Assembly: GCA_023429995.1 (NCBI GenBank) | Contig: JAEZCE010000017.1 | Coordinates: 1 to 64,000, forward strand | Reading direction: 5' to 3' | DNA: 64,000 nucleotides | Source of the DNA: Bacillota bacterium | GTDB taxonomy: Bacteria; Bacillota; UBA4882; UBA8346 | In this document: piece by piece, positions 27,142 through 36,647 of the stretch | Layout of the letters: every line of letters starts with the position of its first letter | Numbering within the stretch: position 1 is the first letter of the stretch | Notes under the pieces: generated by a model | Told to the model about the DNA's origin: nothing | The model's input: only the letters and a program-made list of their open reading frames with translations | Database searches by the model: none | Program-made: the position numbers and the translations under genes

Positions 27142-27804
27142 ATGGAACTTGAACCTCAGGTTGTGCATTGGTTTGGACTTGAATTAAATTTAAAGATAGT
27201 GATCATGACCTGGATTGTAATGGCGATTATTATTTTTATTGCCTGGATTGCGCGGCGCAATGCAAGCTGGATTCCCAAGGGCTGGCAAAATGTGATGGAA
27301 TATCTGATTGAATTCGTCCAGGGAATTATCCGGAGCGGCATTGGTGAACATGGCCTCAAATATACCTACTTTTTCAGTTCCTTGTTTCTATTTATTGTAA
27401 TCTCCAATATGTTAGGCTTAATCCCGGGATTTTCATCACCCACCAAAGATATTAACGTGACAGGCGCCCTGGCTGTGATTTGGGTTATCTGGTTGCAGTT
27501 TATTTCCATCAAAGCGGTGGGTTTCAAGAATTATGCGAAACATTACTTCCAACCTTTTGCTCCTTTTGTGCTGATTCATATCCTTGACTTGGTGACCAGA
27601 CCCCTCAGCCTGGCAATCCGGTTATACGCCAATATCGTAGCCGGTGAAATTTTGCTGGAGGTTTTGACCAAGAATTTTCCGGTCTTGGTCCCTGATTTAT
27701 GGCTGGCGCTCAGTATCTTTATCGGCGGTATTCAAGCCTATCTGTTTACCATATTAACTGTATCCTATACGGGTTTATCCGTATCTCATGAGGATAATCA
27801 TTAA
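27142..27804 (+). CDS. atpB: ATP synthase F0 subunit a
   Basis: A 220-residue membrane subunit carrying the proton half-channels next to the c-ring. The essential Arg is in PLSLAIRLYANIVAGE, and the C-terminal segment (LSIFIGGIQAYLFTIL) is typical. A GAGGAATCATC leader precedes the ATG. It is the first core subunit gene in the B-E-F-H-A-G-D-C order. Confidence 0.95.
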   Translation: MELEPQVVHWFGLELNLKIVIMTWIVMAIIIFIAWIARRNASWIPKGWQNVMEYLIEFVQGIIRSGIGEHGLKYTYFFSSLFLFIVISNMLGLIPGFSSPTKDINVTGALAVIWVIWLQFISIKAVGFKNYAKHYFQPFAPFVLIHILDLVTRPLSLAIRLYANIVAGEILLEVLTKNFPVLVPDLWLALSIFIGGIQAYLFTILTVSYTGLSVSHEDNH

Positions 27805-27834
27805 ACAATCAAAAATATTCGGAGGTGTCTAAGA

Positions 27835-28068
27835 ATGACTTTAGGGATGATTGTAGCGATTGTAGTAGCAATTATTTGTTTTGGGGCGAGTTTTTCAGCA
27901 GCTTTTGGGGATGCCAAAGTTGTTGCCACAGCCCTCGAAGGAATGGCGCGCCAACCAGAGGCTTATAACCGGCTCTTTACTTCCATGCTGATTGGTATGG
28001 GTATGTTGGAAGTTATGCCTTTAATCACCATCGTTATTGCTTTTATGCTGATTGGAAAAATTGTTTGA
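27835..28068 (+). CDS. atpE: ATP synthase F0 subunit c
   Basis: A 77-residue hairpin proteolipid. The polar loop is ARQPEAYN and the ion-binding Glu of helix 2 is in GMLEVMPLIT. Na+-type c-subunits have Ser/Thr right after this Glu and a Gln in helix 1; here Val follows the Glu and Asp occupies the helix-1 position, which argues for H+ coupling. A consensus GGAGGTG site precedes the ATG. Confidence 0.95.
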   Translation: MTLGMIVAIVVAIICFGASFSAAFGDAKVVATALEGMARQPEAYNRLFTSMLIGMGMLEVMPLITIVIAFMLIGKIV

Positions 28069-28189
28069 TTTGGATTACCTTTAGTAGGGGATTCAACGGT
28101 TTGATTTTTATTTTCTCCTAAAATTTGCTTTTATTATTTGCGGATTCGTTTTATAAATGAGTGAACTTGTTGGGTAAGGAGGTTTTGCA

Positions 28190-28678
28190 ATGGAGTTAAA
28201 GTTGACTGGGACATTTTTCTTTATGGTTTTTAATTTTTTAGTGTTAGTGGTTGTCCTGGTTTTCCTCCTTTATCGTCCTATTCAAGGTATTTTGGAACAA
28301 CGCAAGCAGAAAATCGCCAATGATCTTGCTGAAGCGCAAAAATCCAAGGAAATCTGGGAACAGAAACAGCGGGAAGCCAAAATAGCCCTTGAGAAGGCTA
28401 GCCTTGAAGCATCCCAAATGGTCGATAACGCCCGGGCTGAGGCTGAACGTGTGCGGGAAGAAATTATTAATAAAGCCCGTCAGGAAGCCGAAGATTTGCG
28501 TCAGCGGAATCAAGCTGAAATTGAACGGGCTAAAAAAGCCGCTCGGGAAGAATTGCGGGATGGAGCGGTCAAGTTAGCTATTTCTGCTGCTTCGAGAGTG
28601 ATCGGTGATAAAATGACCGTTGATATTAACGAATCTTTGGTTCGTGGAGTCCTGAACTCAATCGAGAAAGGGGCTTAA
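28190..28678 (+). CDS. atpF: ATP synthase F0 subunit b
   Basis: A 162-residue stator subunit: one N-terminal membrane helix (about 8-28) followed by a long charged, Ala/Glu/Arg-rich coiled coil (about 35-125) and a conserved SAASRVIG segment near the C-terminus. It links subunit a to delta and F1. It starts after an AAGGAGG site and ends 2 bases before atpH. The 121-base gap from atpE contains no gene. Confidence 0.93.
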   Translation: MELKLTGTFFFMVFNFLVLVVVLVFLLYRPIQGILEQRKQKIANDLAEAQKSKEIWEQKQREAKIALEKASLEASQMVDNARAEAERVREEIINKARQEAEDLRQRNQAEIERAKKAAREELRDGAVKLAISAASRVIGDKMTVDINESLVRGVLNSIEKGA

Positions 28679-28680
28679 CA

Positions 28681-29241
28681 ATGAATTCTCAGGCAGCCTT
28701 AAATTACGGCCGGGCTATCGTGGAACTCGCCAAAGAGAAAAACATCATCGATCCGATACTCTCTGTTGCTAAAGATTTGATCGAGAATTTACAATTAGCT
28801 GAATTACGGAATTTTTTAAAACATCCCAATGTGCCGTTAACGGCGAAAAGGGAAATTTTACAACGTTTGACGGCTAAAAATAAACCTCCGAAAGAATTTG
28901 TAAACTTTTTGAATTTGATTTTCGAGCGGCGACGGGAAAATTTATTGTTACCGATTCTGGAGTCCGTCGTTGATCAGGCTTTAAAAGCCCAAGGGTACCA
29001 GGTTGTGGAATTAATTTCGGCTTTACCCTTGCCGGAAGAGAAACGCAATTCTATCGGTGAAGCTTTGGAAAAAGCTTGGCATACCAAGGTTTCTCTACAA
29101 TATAAGGAAAATCCCAATTTAGTAGGCGGGATTATTATTAGACGCGGTGATGAATTGATTGACGGTTCGTTGTCTGGGCAATTAAATGCCTTGAAACGTT
29201 TGTTAATCACGGAAACGGATATCGCTGCGGAATTATCTTAG
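28681..29241 (+). CDS. atpH: ATP synthase F1 subunit delta
   Basis: A 186-residue stator subunit. The N-terminal helical bundle begins AALNYGRAIVELAKEK, and the C-terminal domain has the family motif NPNLVGGIIIRRGDELIDGSL. It bridges alpha and b. The gene is almost contiguous with atpF and is followed by atpA after 15 bases. Confidence 0.94.
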   Translation: MNSQAALNYGRAIVELAKEKNIIDPILSVAKDLIENLQLAELRNFLKHPNVPLTAKREILQRLTAKNKPPKEFVNFLNLIFERRRENLLLPILESVVDQALKAQGYQVVELISALPLPEEKRNSIGEALEKAWHTKVSLQYKENPNLVGGIIIRRGDELIDGSLSGQLNALKRLLITETDIAAELS

Positions 29242-29256
29242 TAAAGGACGATAACC

Positions 29257-30771
29257 ATGCGCTTTGCTACTGACGAAATCATTGCGGTTCTAAAAGAACA
29301 AATAGACAAGTATCAACTTGATTTTGAGGCCCAGGAAACCGGTACAGTACTTGAAGTAGGAGATGGAATCGCCCGTATTTACGGCTTGGAAAAAGCGATG
29401 ATGGGCGAGCTCCTGGAATTTCCAAACCAGGTTTATGGAATGGCTTTAAATCTTGAAGAAGATAATGTGGGATGCGTCTTATTCGGATCGGAGACTCTTA
29501 TCAAAGAGGGCGATCTGGTTAAGAGGACCAATCGTGTCGTGGAAGTCCCGGTCGGTGATGCGATGATTGGACGGGTAGTTAATCCGCTGGGTGAACCCAT
29601 CGACGGAAAGGGACCTGTCAAAACCACCCAGACACGTCCCGCGGAACGGATAGCACCCGGTATCTCCAAAAGAGAACCGGTAAAGGTCCCACTGCAAACC
29701 GGACTGAAGGCAATTGATGCCATGATCCCGATTGGCCGCGGCCAACGGGAGCTGATTATCGGCGACCGTCAAACCGGGAAAACAGCCATTGCCATTGATA
29801 CCATTCTAAACCAAAAAGATACCGGCGTTATTTGTATTTATGTATGTATCGGACAGAAAACATCAACCTTGGCACAGGTTGTTCAGACCTTAGAAAGTAA
29901 AGGCGCTATGAAATATTCGCTTGTTGTGGCGGCTACCGCCAGTGATACGGCGCCTTTACAATATCTGGCTCCTTTTTCGGGTTGCGCAATCGGGGAATAT
30001 TTCATGGAGCAGGGTAAGGATGTTTTAGTCATTTATGATGACCTATCAAAACATGCGATAGCCTATCGCTCCATGTCCTTATTACTGCGACGTCCGCCAG
30101 GACGTGAAGCTTATCCTGGTGATGTATTCTATTTGCATTCCCGTTTGCTGGAACGGGCTGTTAAGTTAAATGTGGCTAACGGCGGCGGTTCTTTAACGGC
30201 GTTACCGATTGTTGAGACTCAGGCGGGAGATGTTTCGGCTTATATTCCGACCAATGTAATCTCGATTACCGATGGTCAGATTATTCTAGGAACCGAATTG
30301 TTTTTCAGCGGCGTTCGTCCGGCTGTTAACGTGGGTTTATCAGTTTCCCGTGTTGGCGGCGATGCTCAAATTAAGGCCGTCAAACAAGTGGCTGGACGCC
30401 TAAGACTAGATTTGGCCCAATACCGCTCTTTGGAGGCTTTCGCTTCTTTCGGAGCGGATTTGGATAAAGTGTCCAAGGCTCAGTTAGCCCGGGGGGCGCG
30501 GGTTATTGAAGTATTAAAGCAAGAACAATATAAGCCGATGAATGTTTTTCAGCAAGTAGTGGTTATTTATGCAGTGACCAACGGTTACATGGATGATGTG
30601 GAAATTCCTGAAATTAAACGTTTCGAAAAGGACTTTTTGCACTTTATGCAATCGGAAGGCGAATCTTTCTACCAAAAGATTTCCGAAACACGGGCTTTCA
30701 ATGACGAACTGACAACTGAACTCAAAAGTTTACTGAGCCGGTTTAAAGAGCGTTTTAAAGCTACTTGCTAA
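29257..30771 (+). CDS. atpA: ATP synthase F1 subunit alpha
   Basis: A 504-residue non-catalytic nucleotide-binding subunit, normal length. Visible are EVGDGIARIYGL, the Walker A loop GDRQTGKTA, VIYDDLSKHA, LLLRRPPGREAYPGD and the arginine-finger motif SVSRVGGDAQ. It alternates with beta in the F1 hexamer. Start ATG 29257 follows an AAAGGACGA site. Confidence 0.97.
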   Translation: MRFATDEIIAVLKEQIDKYQLDFEAQETGTVLEVGDGIARIYGLEKAMMGELLEFPNQVYGMALNLEEDNVGCVLFGSETLIKEGDLVKRTNRVVEVPVGDAMIGRVVNPLGEPIDGKGPVKTTQTRPAERIAPGISKREPVKVPLQTGLKAIDAMIPIGRGQRELIIGDRQTGKTAIAIDTILNQKDTGVICIYVCIGQKTSTLAQVVQTLESKGAMKYSLVVAATASDTAPLQYLAPFSGCAIGEYFMEQGKDVLVIYDDLSKHAIAYRSMSLLLRRPPGREAYPGDVFYLHSRLLERAVKLNVANGGGSLTALPIVETQAGDVSAYIPTNVISITDGQIILGTELFFSGVRPAVNVGLSVSRVGGDAQIKAVKQVAGRLRLDLAQYRSLEAFASFGADLDKVSKAQLARGARVIEVLKQEQYKPMNVFQQVVVIYAVTNGYMDDVEIPEIKRFEKDFLHFMQSEGESFYQKISETRAFNDELTTELKSLLSRFKERFKATC

Positions 30772-30920
30772 GCGCTACTCATGATGGGGATAGCGTTTTG
30801 AAAGAGTCTTAAATCAGGTCTCTGAGTTAACTCAATTATTAAGTTGTTCTTTTGAGATTGCCATTCTCGAAGCCAAATAGTAAAAAGCTTTTAAAATAAT
30901 TTTTGACTGAAGGTATGTTG

Positions 30921-31787
30921 ATGGCATCCATTCGTGATCTGCGCATTAAGATTAAATCCACTAAAAATATTCAGCAAATAACGAAGGCAATGAAAATGGT
31001 TGCAACGGCCCGCCTCAAAAGGGCTCAGCAACAATTGGAATCCACCCGCCCTTATGCTCGCAAAATTGCTGAAGCAACCTTAGATTTGGCTTCTTTGACT
31101 CCTTGGTCCTTTAACCCCTTGCTGCGACCCCATCGAAAGGCTAAACGAGTATTAATTCTCGTTTTTACCGGAGACCGGGGCATGGCCGGCGGCTTTCATC
31201 AGAAAATTGCCGATGGGGCCTATCAGTTTAGTTTAAAGTTTCAGGGCCAGGCGGAAGTTTCTTTTTATCTTTTGGGCGCAAAAGGATATCAAAGGTTTGC
31301 CTCACGGAAGATTGAGGTTTATAAAAGATTTCCCTCAGGGGTAACAGGGCTTCCCTATATGGAAGTTCAAAAATTGGCCAAAGAATTATCCCAGTTTTAT
31401 CTGGATGAACAATTTGACCAAATTTATCTTTATTATTCGAAATTTTATTCAACGGTTACCCAAAAGCCCAGAGCTTTTCAACTTTTGCCGATTGATCCGT
31501 CAAAGGCCCGTTTAAAAGAGGAACATGGCCTGTTTATCTTTGAACCGAATCAGGAAAGCATTTTGGACAATATATTGCCCCGTTATATCGAAAGTGAGAT
31601 TTACCGGGCTTTCCTGGAGACTGAGGTCGGTGAATTAGGGGCTAGAATGACGGCGATGTCTTCGGCTACGGATAATGCCGGCGAATTGATTGAACGTTAT
31701 CAACTCCAGATGAACCGGATTCGACAAAGCCAGATTACCACGGAAATTGCTGAAATCGTTGGCGGAGCCGAGGCGCTTAAAGCTTGA
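30921..31787 (+). CDS. atpG: ATP synthase F1 subunit gamma
   Basis: A 288-residue central-shaft subunit. The N-terminal helix IRDLRIKIKSTKNIQQITKAMK and the C-terminal helix MTAMSSATDNAGELI/RIRQSQITTEIAEIVGGAEAL are the conserved coiled-coil strands. ATG 30921 lies 7 bases after GAAGG; an upstream TTG (30903) is unnecessary. A 149-base non-coding gap separates it from atpA, larger than elsewhere in the operon, with no gene visible in it. Confidence 0.95.
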   Translation: MASIRDLRIKIKSTKNIQQITKAMKMVATARLKRAQQQLESTRPYARKIAEATLDLASLTPWSFNPLLRPHRKAKRVLILVFTGDRGMAGGFHQKIADGAYQFSLKFQGQAEVSFYLLGAKGYQRFASRKIEVYKRFPSGVTGLPYMEVQKLAKELSQFYLDEQFDQIYLYYSKFYSTVTQKPRAFQLLPIDPSKARLKEEHGLFIFEPNQESILDNILPRYIESEIYRAFLETEVGELGARMTAMSSATDNAGELIERYQLQMNRIRQSQITTEIAEIVGGAEALKA

Positions 31788-31887
31788 CATCATCATGCGG
31801 TATGGGATTTTTGCCGGAGTTTTCGGCTTTCCTTAAAAATATATTCAAGATAATATATTAAATTTCTCAAAATAGGGGGCTTTTTTG

Positions 31888-33318
31888 ATGGCAACTGGCC
31901 GCATCGTTCAGATTATCGGACCTGTTCTTGACATTGAGTTTTTGCCGGAAGAGATTCCCGATATTAATACTGCTGTAACTGTAAAATATCAAGCGGGCAA
32001 TGATGCAAGAACTGTTGTATCCGAAGTTATGCATCAATTGGGAAACAATCAAGTCCGTTGCGTGGCCTTAAGTTCAACGGATGGTTTAGTCCGGGGTATG
32101 GAAGCCCTTAGCGATAATAAACCGATTACGGTTCCGGTTGGCCGCGAGGTGTTGGGCCGGATTTTCAACGTAGTCGGGGAAATCGTCGATGATGGTCCGG
32201 CGGTAAAAGCTTCACACAGCTTGCCGATTCACCGAAAAGCTCCAAGTTATGAGGAACAAGCTACGGTCCAGCAAATGCTGGAAACCGGAATTAAAGTCGT
32301 CGACCTGTTGGCCCCTTATCCAAAAGGCGGCAAGGTCGGGTTATTCGGCGGCGCCGGCGTTGGCAAAACCGTTATTATTATGGAATTAATTCATAATATT
32401 GCGACTCAACACGGCGGATATTCTGTTTTTACCGGAGTTGGCGAACGGACCCGTGAAGGAAACAGCCTGTGGCTTGAAATGAAGGAATCAGGCGTTATCG
32501 ACAAGACTGCTTTGGTTTTCGGCCAGATGAATGAGCCCCCTGGAGCCAGACTCCGGGTTGCTTTAACCGGACTGACCATGGCGGAGTATTTCCGGGACAG
32601 TGAAAACCAGGATGTTTTGCTCTTTATCGATAATATTTTCCGTTTCACTCAGGCAGGTTCGGAAGTTTCGGCGCTTCTTGGCCGGATTCCCTCCGCGGTT
32701 GGTTATCAACCGACTCTGGCAACGGAAATGGGCGCTTTACAAGAACGGATCACATCAACCAAAAACGGTTCCATTACGTCGATTCAGGCCATTTATGTTC
32801 CGGCCGACGATTATACCGATCCGGCGCCGGCTACGGCTTTTACCCATCTTGATGCCACAACCAACCTGGAGCGGCGTATCGTGGATAAGGGAATTTATCC
32901 GGCGGTCGATCCTTTGGCTTCCACCTCGCGTTTGCTGACACCGGAAGCTGTTGGGGAAGAACATTATCAAGTAGCCCGGAGAGTGCAGGAAACATTACAG
33001 CGGTACAATGAATTACAGGATGTTATCGCGATTTTAGGCATGGATGAACTCAGTGATGCCGATAAGTTAACTGTAGCTCGAGCCAGACGTTTAGAGAAAT
33101 TTTTGTCGCAACCTTTCCATGTTGCTGAACAATTTACCCAAATGAAAGGCAAGTATGTACCGATTGCTGAGACCGTCAGGGGCTTTAAAGAGATTTTAGA
33201 CGGTAAGCATGATGATCTTCCCGAAGCCGCTTTTTATATGGTGGGTACGATTGATGAAGCTGTTGAGCTCGGTAAGAAATTAATGGCTGATTCCGCTGGA
33301 GCCGGGGAGAAAAAATAA
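31888..33318 (+). CDS. atpD: ATP synthase F1 subunit beta
   Basis: A 476-residue catalytic subunit. Walker A is GGAGVGKTVIIMELI, followed by GERTREGN with the catalytic Glu, Walker B LLFIDNIFRFTQAGSEVSALLG and the IYVPADDYTDPAP loop. ATG 31888 has an AGGGGG site. It shares one base with the atpC start. Confidence 0.97.
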   Translation: MATGRIVQIIGPVLDIEFLPEEIPDINTAVTVKYQAGNDARTVVSEVMHQLGNNQVRCVALSSTDGLVRGMEALSDNKPITVPVGREVLGRIFNVVGEIVDDGPAVKASHSLPIHRKAPSYEEQATVQQMLETGIKVVDLLAPYPKGGKVGLFGGAGVGKTVIIMELIHNIATQHGGYSVFTGVGERTREGNSLWLEMKESGVIDKTALVFGQMNEPPGARLRVALTGLTMAEYFRDSENQDVLLFIDNIFRFTQAGSEVSALLGRIPSAVGYQPTLATEMGALQERITSTKNGSITSIQAIYVPADDYTDPAPATAFTHLDATTNLERRIVDKGIYPAVDPLASTSRLLTPEAVGEEHYQVARRVQETLQRYNELQDVIAILGMDELSDADKLTVARARRLEKFLSQPFHVAEQFTQMKGKYVPIAETVRGFKEILDGKHDDLPEAAFYMVGTIDEAVELGKKLMADSAGAGEKK

Positions 33319-33737
33319 TGGGGAATCAAATTATGCTCGAAGTGGTCACCCCGCATCGGATGGAGCTGCAAAAACAAGTGGATTACGTTGTAGCTCCCAC
33401 AATCGATGGAATCGTTGGAGTGTTGCCCGGACATATAAGGCTAATAACCCAACTGGCAACCGGTGTACTCCGTTATGAAATCGACGGGGAAAACAATTTT
33501 ATGGCGGTAAGCGAAGGATTTATGGAAGTAACTCCTCAAAAAGTTATTATTCTTGCTGAAGCGGCCGATTTGCCGGAAAATGTCGATGTAGAACAGGCTT
33601 TGGAAGAAAAACGTCAGGCAGAAGAGGCGCTCCGTCATTCATTAATCGAAAAAATCAATTATAATCAGACCGAGATTACCTTGGCCAGGGCTATTAATAA
33701 AATTGAAGTGGCCAAAAAATACGGTGAAAATAAATAG
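33318..33737 (+). CDS. atpC: ATP synthase F1 subunit epsilon
   Basis: A 139-residue subunit that regulates F1 and links gamma to the c-ring. The N-terminal beta-sandwich contains VVAPTIDGIVGVLPGH and a strand ending GFMEVTPQKVIILAEAA; the C-terminal helical hairpin (about 88-135) is rich in Glu/Ala. It ends the atp operon. No clear terminator hairpin is seen before the metK promoter 24 bases on. Confidence 0.94.
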   Translation: MGNQIMLEVVTPHRMELQKQVDYVVAPTIDGIVGVLPGHIRLITQLATGVLRYEIDGENNFMAVSEGFMEVTPQKVIILAEAADLPENVDVEQALEEKRQAEEALRHSLIEKINYNQTEITLARAINKIEVAKKYGENK

Positions 33738-33760
33738 TCTTATGGGATAGCATTTTAGGT

Positions 33761-33789
33761 TTGACAAACAACGAACGGTTGGTTATAAT
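33761..33789 (+). promoter_or_regulatory. consensus sigma-A promoter for the SAM riboswitch/metK
   Basis: TTGACA (33761) and TATAAT (33784) are both exact consensus with a 17-base spacer. Transcription should begin about 20 bases before the riboswitch P1 stem. Confidence 0.92.
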
Positions 33790-33813
33790 TTTATTGAAAT
33801 TGAAAAATTTAAT

Positions 33814-33985
33814 ACTCATCCAGAGAGGTGGAGGGAAACGGCCCGATGAAACCCGGCAACCCGACTGGTATTGCTCATTTAACAAATGTTTTGTAGCAAT
33901 AGCAGTGTTTGGGTGCCAATTCCACCAGAAATTTCTGGAAGATGAGAATGATTTTAACCCCTTCATCTTCGGAGGGGTATTTATT
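33814..33985 (+). promoter_or_regulatory. SAM-I riboswitch (S-box) with terminator
   Basis: The aptamer (33814-33947) has the S-box core: the CTCATC/GATGAG P1 pair, AGAGGTGGAGGGA, CGGCCCGATGAAACCCGGCAACC split by the usual joins, and GGTGCCAATTCCACC. It is followed by a CCCCTT...GAGGGG hairpin with a T-rich tail (33957-33985), the likely expression-platform terminator. Family knowledge: SAM binding stabilises P1 and allows termination, so high SAM lowers metK expression. Confidence 0.96.
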
Positions 33986-34005
33986 TTATATGGAGGTGTT
34001 TGAAA

Positions 34006-35184
34006 ATGGAACGACGTTTATTTACATCAGAGTCGGTAACGGAGGGGCATCCCGACAAGATCTGCGACCAAATTTCCGATGCAGTGCTTGATGCTATTTT
34101 CGCGGAAGATCCGCAGTCGCGGGTCGCTTGTGAATGTGCAGTCACCACTGGTATGGTGTTGGTAATGGGTGAGATTACCACCAATTGTTATGTGGACATC
34201 CCGAAAGTAGTGCGGCAAACCATCCGGGAGATTGGTTATACCCGGGCCAAATACGGCTTTGATTGTGATACTTGCGCGATTTTAACTTCTATTGATGAAC
34301 AATCGGCCGATATCGCTTTGGGTGTCGATAAAGCTCTGGAAGCCAAAAACGGCGAGATGAACGATAAGGAGATCGAAGCGATAGGCGCCGGAGATCAGGG
34401 AATGGTCTTTGGTTATGCTTGTGATGAGACGCCGGAATATATGCCGATGCCGATTGCCCTGGCCCACCAATTAACGCGGAAACTGTCCGAAGTCAGGAAA
34501 AGTGGAGAGCTGAATTATCTACGGCCGGACGGTAAGAGCCAGGTTACAGTGGAATATGATGATGGAGTGCCGGTTCGCGTCGACACCGTTATTATTTCCA
34601 GCCAGCATGACGCGGCAGTCACGCATGATCAAATCGAAAAAGATATTATCGAAAAGGTAATCAAAAAGGTGATACCGGATAAGATGATCGATGGTAACAG
34701 CCGTTTTTTGGTAAATCCCACCGGACGTTTCGTAGTGGGAGGACCTCAAGGGGATTCCGGATTGACCGGCCGGAAAATCATTGTTGATACATATGGCGGC
34801 ATGGCCCGCCATGGCGGTGGAGCGTTTTCCGGAAAAGACCCGACGAAGGTCGATCGTTCAGCCGCCTATGCCGCCCGCCACGCCGCGAAGAACGTGGTAG
34901 CCGCCGGACTTGCGAAAAAATGCGAGATTCAGATTGCCTATGCCATTGGAGTGGCAAAGCCCGTATCGATCCTGGTCGATACTTTCGGCACCGGAAAAAA
35001 ATCCGATGAAGAGATTGCGGAATTAGTCAAACAAACCTTTGATTTCAGACCGGCCGCCATTATTCGCGATTTAAATTTGCGCCGCCCGATTTACAAACAA
35101 ACTGCCGCTTATGGACATTTCGGCAGAAACGATCTGGATTTGCCTTGGGAAAGTTTGGATAAAGTGGATAGGCTTAAAAGATAG
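34006..35184 (+). CDS. metK: S-adenosylmethionine synthetase
   Basis: A 392-residue enzyme, standard length, making SAM from methionine and ATP. Signatures are SVTEGHPDKICDQISDA, GAGDQGMVFGYA and GGGAFSGKDPTKVDRSA. ATG 34006 follows a GGAGGTG site by 8 bases; TTG 34000 is spurious. Direct control by the S-box riboswitch upstream is evident. Confidence 0.97.
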   Translation: MERRLFTSESVTEGHPDKICDQISDAVLDAIFAEDPQSRVACECAVTTGMVLVMGEITTNCYVDIPKVVRQTIREIGYTRAKYGFDCDTCAILTSIDEQSADIALGVDKALEAKNGEMNDKEIEAIGAGDQGMVFGYACDETPEYMPMPIALAHQLTRKLSEVRKSGELNYLRPDGKSQVTVEYDDGVPVRVDTVIISSQHDAAVTHDQIEKDIIEKVIKKVIPDKMIDGNSRFLVNPTGRFVVGGPQGDSGLTGRKIIVDTYGGMARHGGGAFSGKDPTKVDRSAAYAARHAAKNVVAAGLAKKCEIQIAYAIGVAKPVSILVDTFGTGKKSDEEIAELVKQTFDFRPAAIIRDLNLRRPIYKQTAAYGHFGRNDLDLPWESLDKVDRLKR

Positions 35185-35198
35185 AACATGAGACAAAT

Positions 35199-35226
35199 GA
35201 AAAAACCGGGTTTTCCGGTTTTTTTA
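35199..35226 (+). terminator. terminator after metK
   Basis: AAAACCGG/CCGGTTTT stem with a short T-rich loop and a T-tract, 15 bases after the metK stop. Confidence 0.85.
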
Positions 35227-35366
35227 TTTTGGATAGTTTGTTAATTTTGGATACGGTAGGGATGGTAAATGTTTTTGAAAAGTATAAAGTTCGGCACTGA
35301 CATTGCCGAAGTTTAATGAGATGAAAGTTTTTTGTAGATGTGATGGACAATTCGAGGTGCGTTTGG

Positions 35367-36026
35367 ATGGCGGTTTATAGACTGTTTATTGTAACTGATC
35401 TTGTTTCGGGAGCTCAGGACGTGAAAGAAATGCTCCGTTCTCAAAAGGACTTTATGATGGTTGATGAAGCCCAATTTGGTTTGGAAACATTGGATAGAAT
35501 AATCGCTTTGAAACCCGATGTAGTCTTGATTGATACCAATTTGATTGCGGATGAAGGATTAGAATTAACAACCGGGTTGAAACAGAAATTACCCTCAGCG
35601 AAAGTGCTGATCATAACGACCGATACCAACCAGCACCATTTATCCAAAAGTATCAGGGCTGGCGCCCTAGGATATGTTCTTAAGGATTGTGATTTTTCTG
35701 TTCTTTGCGAAGCGATACGGACAGTAGCCCGGGGGGATGCGTATATCCAACCGCGTCTACTCTCAACTTTGCTGGCTGAATTCAGGCAATTTTTGTCCGA
35801 AGAGAAACAGGTTGTTTTACCGGAACAGTTAGGCTTAACTAACCGGGAATTTGAAATCGTGAACCATATCGCCTGTGGCGCCAGTAATAAAGAAATTGCC
35901 GAACAACTATTTATCAGTGAGAAGACTGTGAAAAATCATGTCAGTAACATTTTGCGCAAAATGGAACTGGAAGATCGGACCCAAGTTGCGGTTTATGCAT
36001 ACCGCAAAGGTCTGATTGCCAGATAA
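35367..36026 (+). CDS. orphan NarL/FixJ family response regulator
   Basis: A 219-residue regulator with a receiver domain (phosphoacceptor Asp in VVLIDTNL, Lys in YVLKDCDF) and a LuxR helix-turn-helix (LTNREFEIVNHIACG, EKTVKNHVSNILRKM). The acidic pocket after the first strand, normally two adjacent acids, reads VTDLVSG, with one Asp only, so phosphorylation could be weak or absent. No kinase gene is adjacent. ATG 35367 has a GAGGTG site at 7 bases. The target is unknown. Confidence 0.88.
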   Translation: MAVYRLFIVTDLVSGAQDVKEMLRSQKDFMMVDEAQFGLETLDRIIALKPDVVLIDTNLIADEGLELTTGLKQKLPSAKVLIITTDTNQHHLSKSIRAGALGYVLKDCDFSVLCEAIRTVARGDAYIQPRLLSTLLAEFRQFLSEEKQVVLPEQLGLTNREFEIVNHIACGASNKEIAEQLFISEKTVKNHVSNILRKMELEDRTQVAVYAYRKGLIAR

Positions 36027-36102
36027 TTATTTAAATGAAGCGGACATTATTTAATAATCGGCAAAGCTAAAAAAAGAAAATTACAATATGGATACCGATT
36101 GA

Positions 36103-36130
36103 AAGACTTTACCCTTTCGGGTAAAGTCTT
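36103..36130 (+). terminator. hairpin after the orphan regulator
   Basis: A perfect 12-bp stem AAGACTTTACCC/GGGTAAAGTCTT with a 4-base loop, 77 bases after the regulator stop. The T-tract is short and interrupted, so termination may be partial. Confidence 0.6.
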
Positions 36131-36175
36131 ACTCGTATTTTTGCATATAATGGATGACGGTGAACAGGAGAATGA

Positions 36176-36550
36176 TTGAAATCCATGGAATATAAAATTG
36201 TTACCATTTTCCGGGAAGGAAAACAATGGACCCGGGTAGGGCTGGTATCGACAGCGGAGAGATTTTTGGCCCGATTCTTAGGGGGGTTATTTGTGTTTGG
36301 CAAGTTGCCATCGGGTGAAGGGATTAATGGATTGCTGTGTTACCCTTGTAAGTTCGTTTATATGTTTGGAAAAGGTTTTGCCATTGATATAGTGTATTGC
36401 AACCGCGATCAAGAAGTGATTTATATCATGGAATGCCTGGTTCCTCATAAAACCGGGCCATACCTTGAAAATTCCTGCTTTATTTTGGTGTTCCCGGCGG
36501 AAACAGTATTCCGTACCGGCCTGAAAGTAGGAGAAAGGCTTAAGTGGTAA
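36176..36550 (+). CDS. DUF192 family protein
   Basis: A 124-residue protein with the DUF192 pattern: a Leu-Ala-Arg-Phe-Leu-Gly segment followed by GLLCYPCKFVYMFGKGFAIDIVYCNRDQEV and a C-terminal ETVFRTGLKVGERL, matching the family's F.M, LD.V/F and G...G positions. Function is unknown in general. The TTG at 36176, 6-7 bases after CAGGAG, is preferred; ATG 36185 is an alternative. It is separated from the next gene by a 97-base gap without other features. Confidence 0.72.
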   Translation: MKSMEYKIVTIFREGKQWTRVGLVSTAERFLARFLGGLFVFGKLPSGEGINGLLCYPCKFVYMFGKGFAIDIVYCNRDQEVIYIMECLVPHKTGPYLENSCFILVFPAETVFRTGLKVGERLKW

Positions 36551-36647
36551 ATACTTCAGCTTGAGCTTTATTTTAGCTTTCTTTATAATTTATTTACCAG
36601 AGCCGATGGGTGGCGAGAGTTGAGTTGAAAATTCCGGGGGTGGCAAA

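Noticed and set aside
27835..28068. Na+-coupled ATP synthase
   Set aside because: The residue after the c-subunit Glu is Val, not Ser/Thr, and the helix-1 Gln is Asp, so Na+ ligands are missing.
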